Positions 25,566 through 34,244 of a stretch of DNA of 64,000 nucleotides are shown one piece after another. The position numbers and the translations under genes are program-made. Every line of letters begins with the position of its first letter. The first letter of the stretch is position 1. The stretch comes from Stutzerimonas stutzeri. GTDB lineage: Bacteria > Pseudomonadota > Gammaproteobacteria > Pseudomonadales > Pseudomonadaceae. The notes below the pieces were generated by a model. That model did not search any database. It was given only the letters and a program-made list of their open reading frames with translations, and had not been told where the DNA came from. The stretch is taken from positions 62,001 through 126,000 of the forward strand of contig DGLA01000019.1 of NCBI GenBank assembly GCA_002387205.1. The letters run 5' to 3'.

Positions 25566-26540
25566 ATGAGCCAGAGCAGCCAGCTGATCGAGACTGCCCA
25601 ACGCACTATCCGCATGGAAGTGGAGGCGGTCGAGCAACTCAGAACGCGTATCGACGAGCAGTTCGTCAGGGCCTGTGAACTCATCCTGCAGTGCAAGGGC
25701 CGTGTCGTGGTGGTCGGTATGGGCAAATCGGGCCATATCGGCAACAAGATCGCCGCCACTCTCGCCAGCACGGGCACCACGGCATTCTTCGTGCACCCGG
25801 CCGAAGCCAGCCATGGCGACATGGGCATGATCACCCGGGACGATGTCGTGCTGGCGCTCTCCAACTCGGGCAGCACCAGCGAGATCGTGACCCTGCTGCC
25901 GCTCATCAAACGCCTGGGCATCACCCTCATCAGCATGACCGGCAACCCCGAATCAGTGTTGGCCAAGGCCGCCGAGGTCAACATCGACGCCAGCGTAGCC
26001 ATCGAAGCCTGCCCACTGAATCTGGCGCCTACTTCCTCCACCACCGTGAGTCTCGTGCTGGGCGATGCCCTGGCCATTGCCCTGCTCGAAGCTCGCGGCT
26101 TCACCGCGGAAGATTTTGCCTTTTCTCATCCGGGCGGTGCGCTGGGACGGCGCCTGCTACTCAAGGTCGAGCACGTCATGCATTCCGACGACCGCCTGCC
26201 ACAGGTAAGCCGGGGTACGTCGCTGCGTGACGCCCTGCTGGAGATGACCCAGAAAGGCCTCGGCATGACGGTCGTGGTGGAAGAGGATGGCCGCCTCGCC
26301 GGGATATTTACCGACGGTGACCTGCGCCGCACGCTGGACAAGGGTGTCGATGTGCGACAGGCCAGCATCGACCAGGTCATGACCATCCATGGCAAGACCG
26401 CCAACGCCGACATGCTCGCCGCCGAGGCCCTGAAGATCATGGAAGACAACAAGATCAACGCGCTGGTGGTGGTCGACGAACGCGACCACCCGGTGGGCGC
26501 ACTGAACATGCACGACCTGTTGCGTGCAGGGGTAATGTAA
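25566..26540 (+). CDS. kdsD: Arabinose-5-phosphate isomerase
   Basis: This 324-residue enzyme interconverts ribulose 5-phosphate and arabinose 5-phosphate, the first step toward Kdo. An N-terminal SIS sugar-isomerase domain (VVVVGMGKSGHIGNKIAATL, SNSGSTSEI) is followed by two CBS domains (MHSDDRLPQV and MTIHGKTANAD). The neighbouring kdsC supplies a later enzyme of the same pathway. It overlaps kdsC by one base and heads the ten-gene plus-strand run. Confidence 0.96.
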   Translation: MSQSSQLIETAQRTIRMEVEAVEQLRTRIDEQFVRACELILQCKGRVVVVGMGKSGHIGNKIAATLASTGTTAFFVHPAEASHGDMGMITRDDVVLALSNSGSTSEIVTLLPLIKRLGITLISMTGNPESVLAKAAEVNIDASVAIEACPLNLAPTSSTTVSLVLGDALAIALLEARGFTAEDFAFSHPGGALGRRLLLKVEHVMHSDDRLPQVSRGTSLRDALLEMTQKGLGMTVVVEEDGRLAGIFTDGDLRRTLDKGVDVRQASIDQVMTIHGKTANADMLAAEALKIMEDNKINALVVVDERDHPVGALNMHDLLRAGVM

Positions 26541-27061
26541 TGAACGATCTGCTGCGCCGCGCCCGAGATGTTCGCCTGGCCATTTTCGATGTCGATGGTG
26601 TGCTCACCGACGGCAAGCTGTATTTCCTGGTCGACGGCAGCGAGTTCAAGACCTTCAACACCCTGGACGGGCACGGCATCAAGATGCTGATCAACTCCGG
26701 CGTTCGCACCGCGATCATCAGCGGACGCAAGACCCCGGTGGTCGAGCGGCGCGCCCAGGGGCTCGGCATTCAGCACCTGTACCAGGGCCGCGAAGACAAG
26801 CTGGTGGTGCTCGATGAACTGCTGGGCGAACTTGAACTCGATTATGCTCAGGTGGCCTACCTCGGCGACGACCTGCCCGACCTGCCGGTCATTCGCCGGG
26901 TTGGCCTGGGCATGGCTGTCGCCAGCGCCGACAGCTTCGTCCGTCAGCATGCCCACGGCGTCACGACCGCACGCGGCGGCGAAGGCGCTGCACGCGAGTT
27001 CTGCGAGTTGATCATGCGCGCGCAGGGTACCCTGGACGCCGCGCAATCCGCCTATCTATGA
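26540..27061 (+). CDS. kdsC: 3-deoxy-manno-octulosonate-8-phosphate phosphatase
   Basis: This 173-residue HAD-superfamily phosphatase removes phosphate from Kdo-8-phosphate. The catalytic motif DVDGVLTDG, the SGRKTPVVERRAQ motif and the acidic YLGDDLPDLPV motif are visible. It is the short, cap-less tetrameric type. It is coupled to kdsD (TAATG junction) and followed by lptC after seven bases. Confidence 0.97.
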   Translation: MNDLLRRARDVRLAIFDVDGVLTDGKLYFLVDGSEFKTFNTLDGHGIKMLINSGVRTAIISGRKTPVVERRAQGLGIQHLYQGREDKLVVLDELLGELELDYAQVAYLGDDLPDLPVIRRVGLGMAVASADSFVRQHAHGVTTARGGEGAAREFCELIMRAQGTLDAAQSAYL

Positions 27062-27068
27062 GGTCCCG

Positions 27069-27641
27069 ATGCTGAGCCGAATTCGCCTTCCCGGCCTCCT
27101 TCTGATGATTGCGCTGCTGCTGGTCGCGGTAGGCTATTGGAACATTCGTCCCGAAAGCTTCATGCAGGACGCCCCGGCCACCGCTGCGGAGCAATCACCG
27201 ATCGACTTCTATGCCACCAACACCCGCACCGTGCAGTATCAGCCGGACGGCAAGCGCAACTACGAGCTGACAGCAGACAAGGTCGAACATATCAAGGCAA
27301 GCGACGTCAGCCTGCTGACCCGCCCCGACCTTCGCTCCTACCGCGGCTCCGCCCTGCCCTGGCACGTTACCAGCGAGCGCGGTGAAGTTGGCCCGCAGGG
27401 CAAGGAGGTGGAGCTTATCGACAACGTCCGCGTCGAGCGCACCGATGCCAAGGGCCGCCCGACAATCATCACCAGTAGCCGGATGACCGTGCTGCCGGAC
27501 GAGGAATATGCCGAGACCGGGCAACCCGTTAGAATCTTCGCCGCGAACGGCGTTACGAACGCTACGGGTATGAAAGCGTACCTGAACGAAGGCAGGATGC
27601 TCCTGCTATCCAATGTAAGAGGCCAGCATGAGCTGCGTTAA
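27069..27641 (+). CDS. lptC: LPS export protein LptC
   Basis: This 190-residue protein has one membrane helix at about residues 8-24 and a periplasmic beta-jellyroll. It receives LPS from the LptB2FG transporter and passes it to LptA. Visible family features are SPIDFYATNTRTVQYQPDG and TSSRMTVLPDEEYAETGQP. Similarity in this family is low, but order and topology are decisive. It overlaps lptA by 14 bases. Confidence 0.95.
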   Translation: MLSRIRLPGLLLMIALLLVAVGYWNIRPESFMQDAPATAAEQSPIDFYATNTRTVQYQPDGKRNYELTADKVEHIKASDVSLLTRPDLRSYRGSALPWHVTSERGEVGPQGKEVELIDNVRVERTDAKGRPTIITSSRMTVLPDEEYAETGQPVRIFAANGVTNATGMKAYLNEGRMLLLSNVRGQHELR

Positions 27642-28176
27642 GACCCTTCCTTTCCTGCTCGGAATGAGCATCTTCCTGCTCGGCGCCAATGCCCATGCAC
27701 TGCCCGAAGACCGCAACCAGCCAATCCGCGTGCAGGCCGACACGGCCGAGCTGGACGATCGCCAGGGCGTCGCGGTCTATCGCGGTGATGTGGTCATCAC
27801 CCAGGGCACGATGAAGATCACCGGCGACACCGTGACCATCACCCAGAACAAGAACGGTGACGTCGAAGTATTCACCTCGATCGGCAAGCCCGCCTATTAC
27901 GAGCAGAAGCCGGCGGTCGACAAGGAGATCGTCAAGGCCTATGGGCTGACGATCCAGTACTTCGCGGCAAACGAGCGTATCGTGCTGATCGACCAGGCAA
28001 AGGTCGTCCAGGAAGGCAATACTTTCGAAGGCGAAAAGATCGTTTATGACACTCAGCGCCAGATCGTCAACGCAGGCCGCGCAACCAATACTGATGTGAC
28101 CACGCCACAGCCGCGCGTCGACATGGTCATCCAGCCCCGCAAGAAAGACGAGTCGACAGCGGAGCAGAGCGAGTAA
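27628..28176 (+). CDS. lptA: Periplasmic LPS-bridge protein LptA
   Basis: This 182-residue protein has a signal peptide (LLGMSIFLLGANAHA) and one OstA/LptA domain whose beta-jellyroll forms the bridge carrying LPS to the outer membrane. The segment IRVQADTAELDDRQGVAVYRG is typical. The C-terminus is charged and ends EQSE. Its stop overlaps the lptB start by one base (TAATG). Confidence 0.96.
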   Translation: MSCVKTLPFLLGMSIFLLGANAHALPEDRNQPIRVQADTAELDDRQGVAVYRGDVVITQGTMKITGDTVTITQNKNGDVEVFTSIGKPAYYEQKPAVDKEIVKAYGLTIQYFAANERIVLIDQAKVVQEGNTFEGEKIVYDTQRQIVNAGRATNTDVTTPQPRVDMVIQPRKKDESTAEQSE

Positions 28177-28901
28177 TGGCAACGCTGAAAGCCCAGCACC
28201 TGGCCAAAAGCTACAAGAGCCGTCAGGTCGTGCGCGACGTGAGTCTTTCGATCGACAGCGGTCAGATCGTCGGCCTTCTCGGGCCCAACGGTGCCGGAAA
28301 GACCACCTGCTTCTACATGATCGTGGGCCTGGTCAGGGCCGACCAGGGCCGCGTGCTGATCGATGACCAGGACGTAACCCACCAGTCCATGCATGGTCGA
28401 GCACGGGCAGGCATCGGCTACCTGCCACAGGAGGCCTCGATCTTCCGCAAGCTATCGGTGGCCGACAACATCATGGCGATCCTTGAGACGCGCAAGGACC
28501 TGGACCGCAACGGGCGCCAGCAGGCACTTGAAGGCTTGCTTCAGGAGTTTCATATCAGCCACATCCGCGACAGCCTCGGCATGAGCCTGTCGGGTGGCGA
28601 GCGCCGTCGCGTCGAGATCGCACGTGCACTGGCCACGGCACCCAAGTTCATCCTGCTCGACGAGCCTTTCGCCGGCGTGGACCCGATTTCGGTCGGCGAT
28701 ATCAAGCAGATCATCCATCACCTCAAGGCCAAGGGCATCGGCGTACTGATCACCGATCACAATGTCCGCGAAACGCTGGATATCTGCGAAACAGCCTACA
28801 TCGTCAACGATGGCCAACTGATCGCCGAAGGCAACGCCGAGACCATCCTGGCCAACCAGCTCGTGAAGGAAGTATATCTCGGACACGAATTCCGCCTCTG
28901 A
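28176..28901 (+). CDS. lptB: LPS export ATPase LptB
   Basis: This 241-residue ABC ATPase powers LPS extraction from the inner membrane together with LptF and LptG, which are not in this window. Motifs are GPNGAGKTT near residue 37, the Q-loop in YLPQEASIFRKL, the signature LSGGERRRVEIARAL and Walker B FILLDEPFAGVDP. The length is normal. It closes the LPS section of the operon before rpoN. Confidence 0.98.
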   Translation: MATLKAQHLAKSYKSRQVVRDVSLSIDSGQIVGLLGPNGAGKTTCFYMIVGLVRADQGRVLIDDQDVTHQSMHGRARAGIGYLPQEASIFRKLSVADNIMAILETRKDLDRNGRQQALEGLLQEFHISHIRDSLGMSLSGGERRRVEIARALATAPKFILLDEPFAGVDPISVGDIKQIIHHLKAKGIGVLITDHNVRETLDICETAYIVNDGQLIAEGNAETILANQLVKEVYLGHEFRL

Positions 28902-28956
28902 TTGTGGGATTTCGCTTCGAGACAGGCACCGGGGGCTAGGCAAAGGCTTCGTTGGC

Positions 28957-28972
28957 AGGCATATAATTTGCT
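28957..28972 (+). promoter_or_regulatory. Sigma-54-like site overlapping a TATAAT box upstream of rpoN
   Basis: AGGCATATAATTTGCT has GG and GC separated by ten bases, with GGCA and TTGC matching the -24 and -12 consensus, and it contains a perfect TATAAT. It lies about 80 bases before rpoN. It could be a sigma-70 promoter, a sigma-54 binding site used for autoregulation, or both. No proper -35 box is visible for the TATAAT. Confidence 0.45.
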
Positions 28973-29049
28973 TACAGGGACGCCGGCGGGCGTCAACGAA
29001 ATGGAACAGGCGCGGTTGCGCCGGCAAACAAGGTTCGAAGTCCTCTGCC

Positions 29050-30558
29050 ATGAAACCATCGCTAGTCCTGAAGATGGGCCAGCAGCTGACGATGACACCG
29101 CAGCTGCAACAGGCCATACGACTGCTCCAGCTGTCCACGCTGGATCTCCAGCAGGAGATCCAGGAAGCGCTGGATTCCAACCCCATGCTCGAACGCGAGG
29201 AAGATGGGGACGACTTCGACAACTCGGACCCTATGGCCGAGTCGGTCGAAAGGAAGCCCGAGACCACGGCAAGCGAGCAGAACAATACCGATACCCACCA
29301 TGAAGAGCCGATCAATACGGTAGAAAACTTCGAGGACGGTGATTGGGGAGATCGCATCCCCAGCGAGCTGCCAGTCGACACTGCCTGGGAGGACATCTAT
29401 CAGACCAGCGCCAGCAGCCTGCCCAGCAGCGATGATGACGAATGGGACTTCACCACCCGCACCTCCGCCGGTGAAAGCTTGCAGAGCCATCTGCTCTGGC
29501 AGTTGAATCTCGCGCCGATGAGCGACACCGATCGGCTCATCGCGGCCACGCTGATCGACTGCATCAACCCGCAGGGCTACCTCGACGAGACTTTGGAAGA
29601 GGTACTTGAATCCTTCGATCCGGAGCTCGAAATCGAGCTGGACGAGATCGAAGTGGTGCTGCGCCGTATCCAGCAGTTCGAACCGGCCGGCATTGGCGCA
29701 CGTGACCTGCGTGAGTGCCTGCTTCTGCAGCTGCGCCAGTTGCCCGAGCGCACCCCGTGGCTGGCGGAGGCGATGCGCCTGGTTGGCGACCATCTGGACA
29801 TCCTCGGCAGCCGGGACTACAGCGCCCTGATGCGCCGCATGAAGCTCAAGGAAGATGAACTGCGCCAGGTTGTGGACCTGATCCAGACCCTCAATCCGCG
29901 CCCGGGCTCGCAAATCGAAACGAGCGAGCCGGAGTACGTGGTGCCCGATGTCATCGTGCGCAAGCACAACGACCGCTGGCTGGTGGAACTGAACCAGGAT
30001 GCCATGCCGCGATTGCGGGTCAATGCCCAGTATGCAGGCTTCGTAAAGCGTGCCGATTCGAGCGCAGACAACACCTTCATGCGCAACCAGCTGCAGGAGG
30101 CGCGCTGGTTTATAAAGAGCCTGCTCAGCCGCAATGAAACCCTGATGAAAGTCGCCACGCAGATCGTCGAGCATCAGCGCGGCTTTCTCGACCACGGCGA
30201 TGAAGCCATGAAGCCCCTGGTGCTGCATGACATCGCCGAAGCGGTCGGTATGCACGAGTCGACGATTTCCCGCGTCACCACTCAGAAATACATGCACACA
30301 CCTCGCGGCATCTATGAGCTGAAATACTTCTTTTCCAGCCATGTGAGCACCGCCGAAGGGGGCGAATGCTCCTCTACTGCGATCCGCGCGATCATCAAGA
30401 AGCTGGTGGCTGCGGAAAACCAGAAAAAGCCATTGAGCGACAGCAAGATCGCTGGTTTACTGGAGGCACAGGGTATCCAGGTCGCACGCCGAACAGTCGC
30501 CAAATATCGCGAATCTCTCGGGATCGCGCCGTCTAGCGAACGCAAGCGGCTGCTGTGA
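29050..30558 (+). CDS. rpoN: RNA polymerase sigma-54 factor
   Basis: This 502-residue sigma factor directs transcription from -24/-12 promoters, including that of pilA in this window. Region I is the glutamine-rich start (KPSLVLKMGQQLTMTPQLQQ) contacted by enhancer-binding ATPases. An acidic region II follows. The C-terminus has the helix-turn-helix and the RpoN box ARRTVAKYRE that reads the -24 element. It is preceded by lptB and followed by hpf, ptsN, rapZ and ptsO, the standard rpoN cluster. Confidence 0.98.
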   Translation: MKPSLVLKMGQQLTMTPQLQQAIRLLQLSTLDLQQEIQEALDSNPMLEREEDGDDFDNSDPMAESVERKPETTASEQNNTDTHHEEPINTVENFEDGDWGDRIPSELPVDTAWEDIYQTSASSLPSSDDDEWDFTTRTSAGESLQSHLLWQLNLAPMSDTDRLIAATLIDCINPQGYLDETLEEVLESFDPELEIELDEIEVVLRRIQQFEPAGIGARDLRECLLLQLRQLPERTPWLAEAMRLVGDHLDILGSRDYSALMRRMKLKEDELRQVVDLIQTLNPRPGSQIETSEPEYVVPDVIVRKHNDRWLVELNQDAMPRLRVNAQYAGFVKRADSSADNTFMRNQLQEARWFIKSLLSRNETLMKVATQIVEHQRGFLDHGDEAMKPLVLHDIAEAVGMHESTISRVTTQKYMHTPRGIYELKYFFSSHVSTAEGGECSSTAIRAIIKKLVAAENQKKPLSDSKIAGLLEAQGIQVARRTVAKYRESLGIAPSSERKRLL

Positions 30559-30618
30559 CGCAGGCGACCTGAGCGGCTCATCGCCAGCCCTTCGCACGTG
30601 GCAATAAGGAGATGCAGT

Positions 30619-30927
30619 ATGCAAGTCAACATCACTGGCCTTCACCTGGAAATCACCGAAGCCCTGCGTGACTACGTCGAGGAGAAATTCGAGCGACTGG
30701 AACGACATTTCGATCGCATCATTGCCGTCCAGGTGGTGCTGCAGGTCGAGAAACTCAGACAAAAGGCCGAAGCCACGCTGCACGTAGCCGGGCGCGAAGT
30801 CGTTGCCAACGCCGAACATGAAGACATGTATGCAGCCATCGACCTGCTTGCCGACAAGCTGGATCGCCAGCTCATCAAGCATAAAGAAAAACAGCTCGAC
30901 CATAGCCAGGGTGCCCTTGCTCGCTAA
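30619..30927 (+). CDS. hpf: Ribosome hibernation promoting factor, short form
   Basis: This 102-residue protein begins MQVNITGLHLEITEALRDYVEEKFERLERHF and contains the central NAEHEDMYAAIDLLADKLDRQL helix. Short HPF binds the 30S subunit in stationary phase and supports 100S dimer formation. I chose the ATG at 30619, which follows AAGGAG. The long-form dimerisation tail is absent. It lies between rpoN and ptsN. Confidence 0.95.
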   Translation: MQVNITGLHLEITEALRDYVEEKFERLERHFDRIIAVQVVLQVEKLRQKAEATLHVAGREVVANAEHEDMYAAIDLLADKLDRQLIKHKEKQLDHSQGALAR

Positions 30928-30933
30928 CCCATC

Positions 30934-31398
30934 ATGATCCGAATCGAAAACATCCTGACCCCCGGACGTTCCCTCGTGAACGTACCGGGAGGTAGCAAGA
31001 AACGCGTCCTGGAGCAGATCGCCAAGGTGATCGCCCAGGATTTGCCAGACCTGGACCCACAAACTGTCTTCGAGAGTTTCGTTGCCCGCGAAAAACTAGG
31101 CTCCACCGGGTTTGGCAACGGTATCGCCATTCCTCACTGCCGCATGGCCGGCTGTGCATCGCCGCTTAGCGCGGTGTTGCGACTCGACGGGCCAGTGGAC
31201 TTCGATGCCATCGACGGCGCACCGGTTGACCTCTTGTTCGTGCTTCTGGTCCCGCAAGCCGCAACCGATGAGCACCTCGAACTGCTTCGCCAGATCGCCA
31301 GCATGCTGGATCGCGAGGAGGTGCGCGATCAGCTGCGCAAGGCGCCTACTAGCCAGGATCTTTACCAGGCGATTGTTGATATACAAAGCGGCCGCTAG
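30934..31398 (+). CDS. ptsN: Nitrogen PTS enzyme IIA
   Basis: This 154-residue EIIA-Ntr protein receives phosphate from NPr at H68 (GIAIPHCRMAG). It regulates nitrogen- and potassium-linked processes by protein contacts rather than sugar transport. The IIA fold is clear from FESFVAREKLGSTGFGNG and PVDFDAIDGAPVDLLFVLLVP. Six bases separate it from hpf. The partner NPr (ptsO) is two genes downstream; the matching EI (ptsP) is not here. Confidence 0.96.
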   Translation: MIRIENILTPGRSLVNVPGGSKKRVLEQIAKVIAQDLPDLDPQTVFESFVAREKLGSTGFGNGIAIPHCRMAGCASPLSAVLRLDGPVDFDAIDGAPVDLLFVLLVPQAATDEHLELLRQIASMLDREEVRDQLRKAPTSQDLYQAIVDIQSGR

Positions 31399-31530
31399 CG
31401 AGGCGGCATGTCACGCCTCCGCATGAAGTGAGGGAAGAGACGTGTACCCAACCTGCGAATCCTGTGGTCGATATACCAGCCTGAACCGGCGCATCGACGC
31501 GTATGCCAAGCCACCTTCCGCGGTAACGCC

Positions 31531-32388
31531 ATGCGCCTGATCATCGTCAGCGGGCGCTCGGGCTCGGGGAAAAGCACCGCACTGGCGGTACTCGAAGACA
31601 ATGGTTTCTATTGCATCGACAACCTGCCAGCCGGGTTACTGCCAGAGCTTGCCGAACGAGCGCTACTGCACACCGAACTTCTGCAACCACAGGTCGCGGT
31701 CTCCATTGATGCGCGCAACCTGCCAAGCCAGCTCAAGCGCTTTCCCGAGCTGCTCGACGAAGTACGCGCGCGGCACATCCACTGCGATGTGCTGTACCTC
31801 GACGCCGCAGATGAAACCCTGCTGAAGCGCTTTTCCGAAACCCGTCGGCGCCATCCGCTGACCACCGAGCATCGCTCGCTGGCCGAGGCGATCCATGACG
31901 AGGAATTGCTGCTGGCGCCGATCATCGATCATGCTGACCTGAAGATCGACACGACACATCTGAATCTCTATCAACTGCGCGACACGCTCAAGCTGCGCCT
32001 GCTGAACAAGCCCGAACCCGGCACCGCCTTTCTCTTCGAGTCGTTCGGCTTCAAGCGAGGCATGCCGGTCGACGCCGATCTGGTATTCGACGTGCGCTGC
32101 CTGCCCAATCCCTACTGGAAAGCCGAGTTGCGCGAATTTTCCGGACTGGATCAGCCTGTCATCGACTATCTCGCCATGCAGACCGATGTCGAGGAGATGT
32201 ATCAGGACATCCTCGGCTACCTGAGCAAATGGCTGCCGCGATTCGCCGCCAGCAATCGCGCCTATGTCACGGTTGCCATCGGTTGCACTGGCGGCCACCA
32301 TCGTTCGGTTTATCTGGCAGAGCGCATTGGCCGGGCCCTGCGCGAGCCATTGAAGAACGTTCAGGTTCGCCATCGCGACCTGGCCTAG
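31531..32388 (+). CDS. rapZ: RNase adapter / nucleotide-binding protein RapZ
   Basis: This 285-residue protein has a P-loop at its start (VSGRSGSGKST), SIDARNLPSQ and the C-terminal motif GCTGGHHRSVYLAERI. In E. coli RapZ guides RNase E to GlmZ to tune glucosamine-6-phosphate synthesis and senses that metabolite with its C-terminal domain. GlmZ/GlmY are not known in Pseudomonas, so targets may differ here. It lies between ptsN and ptsO as expected. Confidence 0.95.
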   Translation: MRLIIVSGRSGSGKSTALAVLEDNGFYCIDNLPAGLLPELAERALLHTELLQPQVAVSIDARNLPSQLKRFPELLDEVRARHIHCDVLYLDAADETLLKRFSETRRRHPLTTEHRSLAEAIHDEELLLAPIIDHADLKIDTTHLNLYQLRDTLKLRLLNKPEPGTAFLFESFGFKRGMPVDADLVFDVRCLPNPYWKAELREFSGLDQPVIDYLAMQTDVEEMYQDILGYLSKWLPRFAASNRAYVTVAIGCTGGHHRSVYLAERIGRALREPLKNVQVRHRDLA

Positions 32389-32396
32389 GAAAAAAA

Positions 32397-32669
32397 ATGC
32401 CGTCCTGCGAAATCATCATCATCAACAAACTTGGGCTGCATGCCCGTGCCGCGGCCAAGTTCGTCGGTGTTGCCAACCGTTTCCCCTGTCAGGTGCGCGT
32501 CGGACGTTGCCCGGCCACGCTGGTCGATGGCAAGAGCATCATGGCGGTGATGATGCTCGCCGCAAGCAAGGGCACCACGCTGCATCTGCACGCCGAGGGC
32601 GAACAGGAGCAGGAGGCGCTCGACGCACTGGTCGCCTTGATCGAAGATTACTTTGAAGAGGGTGAGTAG
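32397..32669 (+). CDS. ptsO: Nitrogen PTS phosphocarrier NPr
   Basis: This 90-residue HPr-fold protein carries phosphate on H15 (NKLGLHARAAAKF) and has the DGKSIMAVMMLAA helix of the family. It passes phosphate from EI-Ntr to PtsN. I chose the ATG at 32397, which follows a purine-rich stretch after the rapZ stop, eight bases away. It ends the operon; a heptanucleotide array begins inside its stop codon. Confidence 0.96.
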   Translation: MPSCEIIIINKLGLHARAAAKFVGVANRFPCQVRVGRCPATLVDGKSIMAVMMLAASKGTTLHLHAEGEQEQEALDALVALIEDYFEEGE

Positions 32670-32710
32670 CTGGAAGCTGGAAGCTGGAAGCTGGAAGCTG
32701 GAAGCTGGAA
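32668..32710. repeat. Heptanucleotide array abutting the ptsO stop
   Basis: About six perfect units of GGAAGCT on the plus strand, beginning at the second base of the ptsO TAG. It lies in the 120-bp convergent gap between ptsO and pmbA. A few degenerate complement-type heptads (CTTCCCGTTCCAGACCTCC) occur at about 32761-32779 and may be a decayed opposite arm. Confidence 0.93.
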
Positions 32711-32789
32711 TCAGTGTGGCTAGGCGCTGAATCCCGTTAAGCTTTTTGCCTAACCTCAGGCTTCCCGTTCCAGACCTCCAGCTGCCCTA

Positions 32790-34136
32790 TTACTGCCCCG
32801 CCACCTTCATCCGCTCGATCAGCACCGAACCGGTATGAATGCTGCTGCGCTTCTCGATGTCATTGCCAACCGCAACGATCTGACGAAACATGTCGCGCAA
32901 ATTGCCGGCTATCGTCACTTCCTGCACCGGAAACTGGATTTCGCCGTTTTCCACCCAGAAGCCGCCTGCCCCGCGGGAATAGTCACCCGTGACCAGGTTC
33001 AGACCCTGGCCCATCAGCTCCGTCACCAGCAGCCCACGCCCCATGCGCTTGATCAGCGCCGCCTGATCATCGTCCCCATGGGTCACGAACAGATTATGAA
33101 CGCCACCCGCGTTGGCGGTGCTGGGCATGCCCAGCTTGCGGCCAGAATAGGTACCGAGCACATAGGAAACCAACTTGCCGTTGTCAACGAATGGCTTGGC
33201 GTACGTGGCCAGACCATCGCCGTCATAGGCAGAACTCGCCAGCCCACGCGGCAATAATGGCCGCTCATCAAGATTCAGCCACTCGGGAAACAGGACCTGT
33301 CCCAGGGCATCTTCCAGGTAGGAGGACTTGCGGTAGAGGTTGCCGCCGGAAATGGCCGCGAGGAAATGCCCGAACAAACCCGTCGCCAGCTCGGATGAGA
33401 ACAGCACCGGCACATCGCAGGTTGGCACCGGTCGTGCGCCGAGGCGGCGAACGGCCCGCTCCGCCGCGCGGCGACCGATCGCTTGCGGGGCGGCGAGTAC
33501 GCTGGCAAGGCGGCTCACGTCAAAATGATAGTCGCGCTGCATCTGGCCCTCGGCCTCGGCAATCATCACGCAACTGAGGCTGTGCCGCGTACTGCTATAG
33601 GCTCCGATGAAACCGTTGCTGTTACCGTAGGCACGGCAGCCCTGATGCGTACTCAGACTGGTGCCGTCGGCGTTGCGGATACGGGGGTCGGTGTCGAATG
33701 CCGCCGCCTCGCAGCTGAGCGCCAGTTCCACTGCCTCGTCGGGCGTGATGGCCCAGGGGTGGTAGAGATCGAGGTCCGGTACGTCCCTGGCCATCAATTC
33801 GGGCGCCGCGAGACCGGCAAACTCGTCTTCGGAGGCGTGTTTGGCAATTGCCAGGGCAGCCGCTACGGTTTCGCGAATCGACTCTTCACCGCTGCCGGTG
33901 GTGCTCGCCGAACCCTTTCGCTGGCCCACGTACAGGGTGATGCCGAAGCCCTGGTCGCGATTGAATTCAACGGTCTCGACTTCGCGCTGCCGGATCGTCG
34001 TGGAAAGTCCCTGCTCCATCGAAACGGATACTTCGCAGGCGCTGGCGCCTTGCCGGCTGGCTTCCTCGAGTATGCGCGCTACCTTTTCACGCAACCCCGG
34101 CAATGCCTGCGGGCCGATCCCTTCAACTTCACTCAT
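32790..34136 (-). CDS. pmbA: Metalloprotease regulator PmbA/TldE
   Basis: This 448-residue protein is the TldE half of the TldD/TldE protease, which degrades unfolded peptides and matures some ribosomally made peptides in other bacteria. Family segments are TTIRQREVETVEFNRDQGFG, the LFSSELATGLFGHFLAA region and the C-terminal TGDYSRGAGGFWVENGE. The TldD-type HExxxH is absent, as expected for TldE. It is transcribed divergently from yjgA, with tldD beyond it. Confidence 0.96.
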   Translation of the reverse strand: MSEVEGIGPQALPGLREKVARILEEASRQGASACEVSVSMEQGLSTTIRQREVETVEFNRDQGFGITLYVGQRKGSASTTGSGEESIRETVAAALAIAKHASEDEFAGLAAPELMARDVPDLDLYHPWAITPDEAVELALSCEAAAFDTDPRIRNADGTSLSTHQGCRAYGNSNGFIGAYSSTRHSLSCVMIAEAEGQMQRDYHFDVSRLASVLAAPQAIGRRAAERAVRRLGARPVPTCDVPVLFSSELATGLFGHFLAAISGGNLYRKSSYLEDALGQVLFPEWLNLDERPLLPRGLASSAYDGDGLATYAKPFVDNGKLVSYVLGTYSGRKLGMPSTANAGGVHNLFVTHGDDDQAALIKRMGRGLLVTELMGQGLNLVTGDYSRGAGGFWVENGEIQFPVQEVTIAGNLRDMFRQIVAVGNDIEKRSSIHTGSVLIERMKVAGQ

Positions 34137-34170
34137 AAAACACTCCAGACCTTGTCATTCGATCATGTCA

Positions 34171-34200
34171 GCCAGGGGCGCTTGCATTAAGCCCCCTGGC
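34171..34200. repeat. Inverted repeat between divergent pmbA and yjgA
   Basis: GCCAGGGG (34171-34178) and CCCCTGGC (34193-34200) form a perfect 8-bp inverted repeat with a 14-base spacer. It lies in the 108-bp gap between the two divergent starts. The position suits a shared operator or an mRNA leader hairpin. It lacks a T run, so it is not a terminator. Confidence 0.5.
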
Positions 34201-34244
34201 ATGGCTGCTGTTATCATGGCGGCAATTTCTACTGGACCCGCCTC

